NCBI GenBank assembly: GCA_964344305.1
Contig: CAYFMT010000008.1
Coordinates: forward strand, 29,723-93,722
Reading direction: 5' to 3'
Length of the DNA: 64,000 nt
Origin: JABMOV01 sp964344305
GTDB lineage: Bacteria > Fidelibacterota > Marinisomatia > Marinisomatales > JABMOV01
The notes beneath the pieces were generated by a model. That model searched no databases. It had not been told where the DNA came from and was given only the letters and a program-made list of their open reading frames with translations. This document shows, piece by piece, positions 63,791 to 64,000 of the stretch. Each line of letters opens with the position of its first letter. The first letter of the stretch is position 1. Made by a program: the position numbers and the translations under genes.

Positions 63791-64000
63791 CAAATACTCT
63801 TTGATCTTTTCCATGAGGTCCACAATCTTCACGGGTTTTACGAGATATTCATCGCATCCTGCTTGAACTGCTGCTTTTATATCATTGGGATATGCATGAG
63901 CGGATACGACGATTATTGGCATGCGCTTATATTCATCAGATGACCGTGTAAGTCTTTTAAATCTTTCGGACTTTTCATTTAAAAAGTTAAGGTGTACTTC
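63782..64000 (-). CDS. Response-regulator receiver domain, partial
   Basis: The last 72 codons are present; the N-terminus lies outside the window. RMPIIVVSAHAYPNDIKAAVQAGCDEYLVKPVKIVDLMEKIKEYLKD carries the conserved Ser/Thr switch (VSA) and the Lys of VKP. The protein stops right after the receiver fold, so it may be a single-domain regulator or the end of a hybrid histidine kinase. Confidence 0.88.
   Translation of the reverse strand, partial: EVHLNFLNEKSERFKRLTRSSDEYKRMPIIVVSAHAYPNDIKAAVQAGCDEYLVKPVKIVDLMEKIKEYLKD

Overview
This window looks like chromosome from a Gram-negative bacterium of the FCB superphylum, most plausibly a Candidatus Marinimicrobia (Neomarinimicrobiota)-like lineage. 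The evidence is protein style only. Three secreted proteins end in type IX secretion (T9SS) C-terminal sorting domains with NPFN/NPTN motifs, and there is a PorU-type C25 sortase. Base composition is moderately AT-rich, TTG/GTG starts are common, and the RpoD-type sigma factor is short. No rRNA gene is present, so the phylum is an inference.

Layout. 1-4.7 kb (minus): a lysA / GH18 hydrolase / NamZ (DUF1343) cluster, the last cut by the window edge. 4.9-7.1 kb (plus): four small envelope or coiled-coil proteins of unknown function. 7.4-10.1 kb: lepA and a CPBP protease. 10.1-16.5 kb (minus): DUF503, an OB-fold/thiolase pair, a quinone oxidoreductase, a DUF6090-like protein and a PpiD-type foldase. 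16.7-22.3 kb (plus): T9SS-exported M1 peptidase, MORN-repeat lipoprotein, MscS channel, DUF423 and dUTPase. 22.5-27.9 kb (plus): a compact phosphate/polyphosphate cassette (Na/Pi cotransporter, CHAD protein, basic HhH protein, two PPK2 kinases). 28.1-30.2 kb: CIRCE-controlled groES-groEL. 30.3-34.3 kb (minus): an AT-richer accessory stretch with a nonsense-interrupted SRPBCC gene, a GT2 glycosyltransferase, VOC, DUF2200 and DUF3179 proteins. 34.7-39.5 kb (plus): folB-folK-dNK and a tightly packed operon through rsmE and a HIT protein. 39.5-41 kb (minus): small membrane proteins and an NAD(P)-binding protein. 41.1-44.6 kb: smc. 44.7-50.1 kb (minus): pepE, a YecH-like protein, maf and the PorU-type sortase. 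50.3-60.1 kb (plus): aconitase, serA, coiled-coil protein, sigma factor, M23 peptidase, miaB, LapA/LapB-like pair and a SPOR protein. 60.1 kb: a selenocysteine tRNA, followed by tandem repeats. 60.6-64 kb: a secreted nuclease-like multidomain protein, bacteriohemerythrin and a response-regulator fragment.

Three things stand out. First, the polyphosphate cassette puts a Pi transporter, a polyP-binding CHAD protein, an undescribed Lys-rich HhH protein and two diverged PPK2 kinases in one apparent operon. Second, tRNA-Sec implies selenoprotein synthesis; its 3' end is followed by tandem units that each end in the same TTCCCGC, and a related palindromic sequence appears to have inserted in frame into a T9SS sorting domain about 2.4 kb away. 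Third, intergenic DNA carries several strictly 7-bp-periodic (and one 8-bp-periodic) degenerate arrays. One ends about 50 bp before folB, and two run over the stop codons of neighbouring genes.
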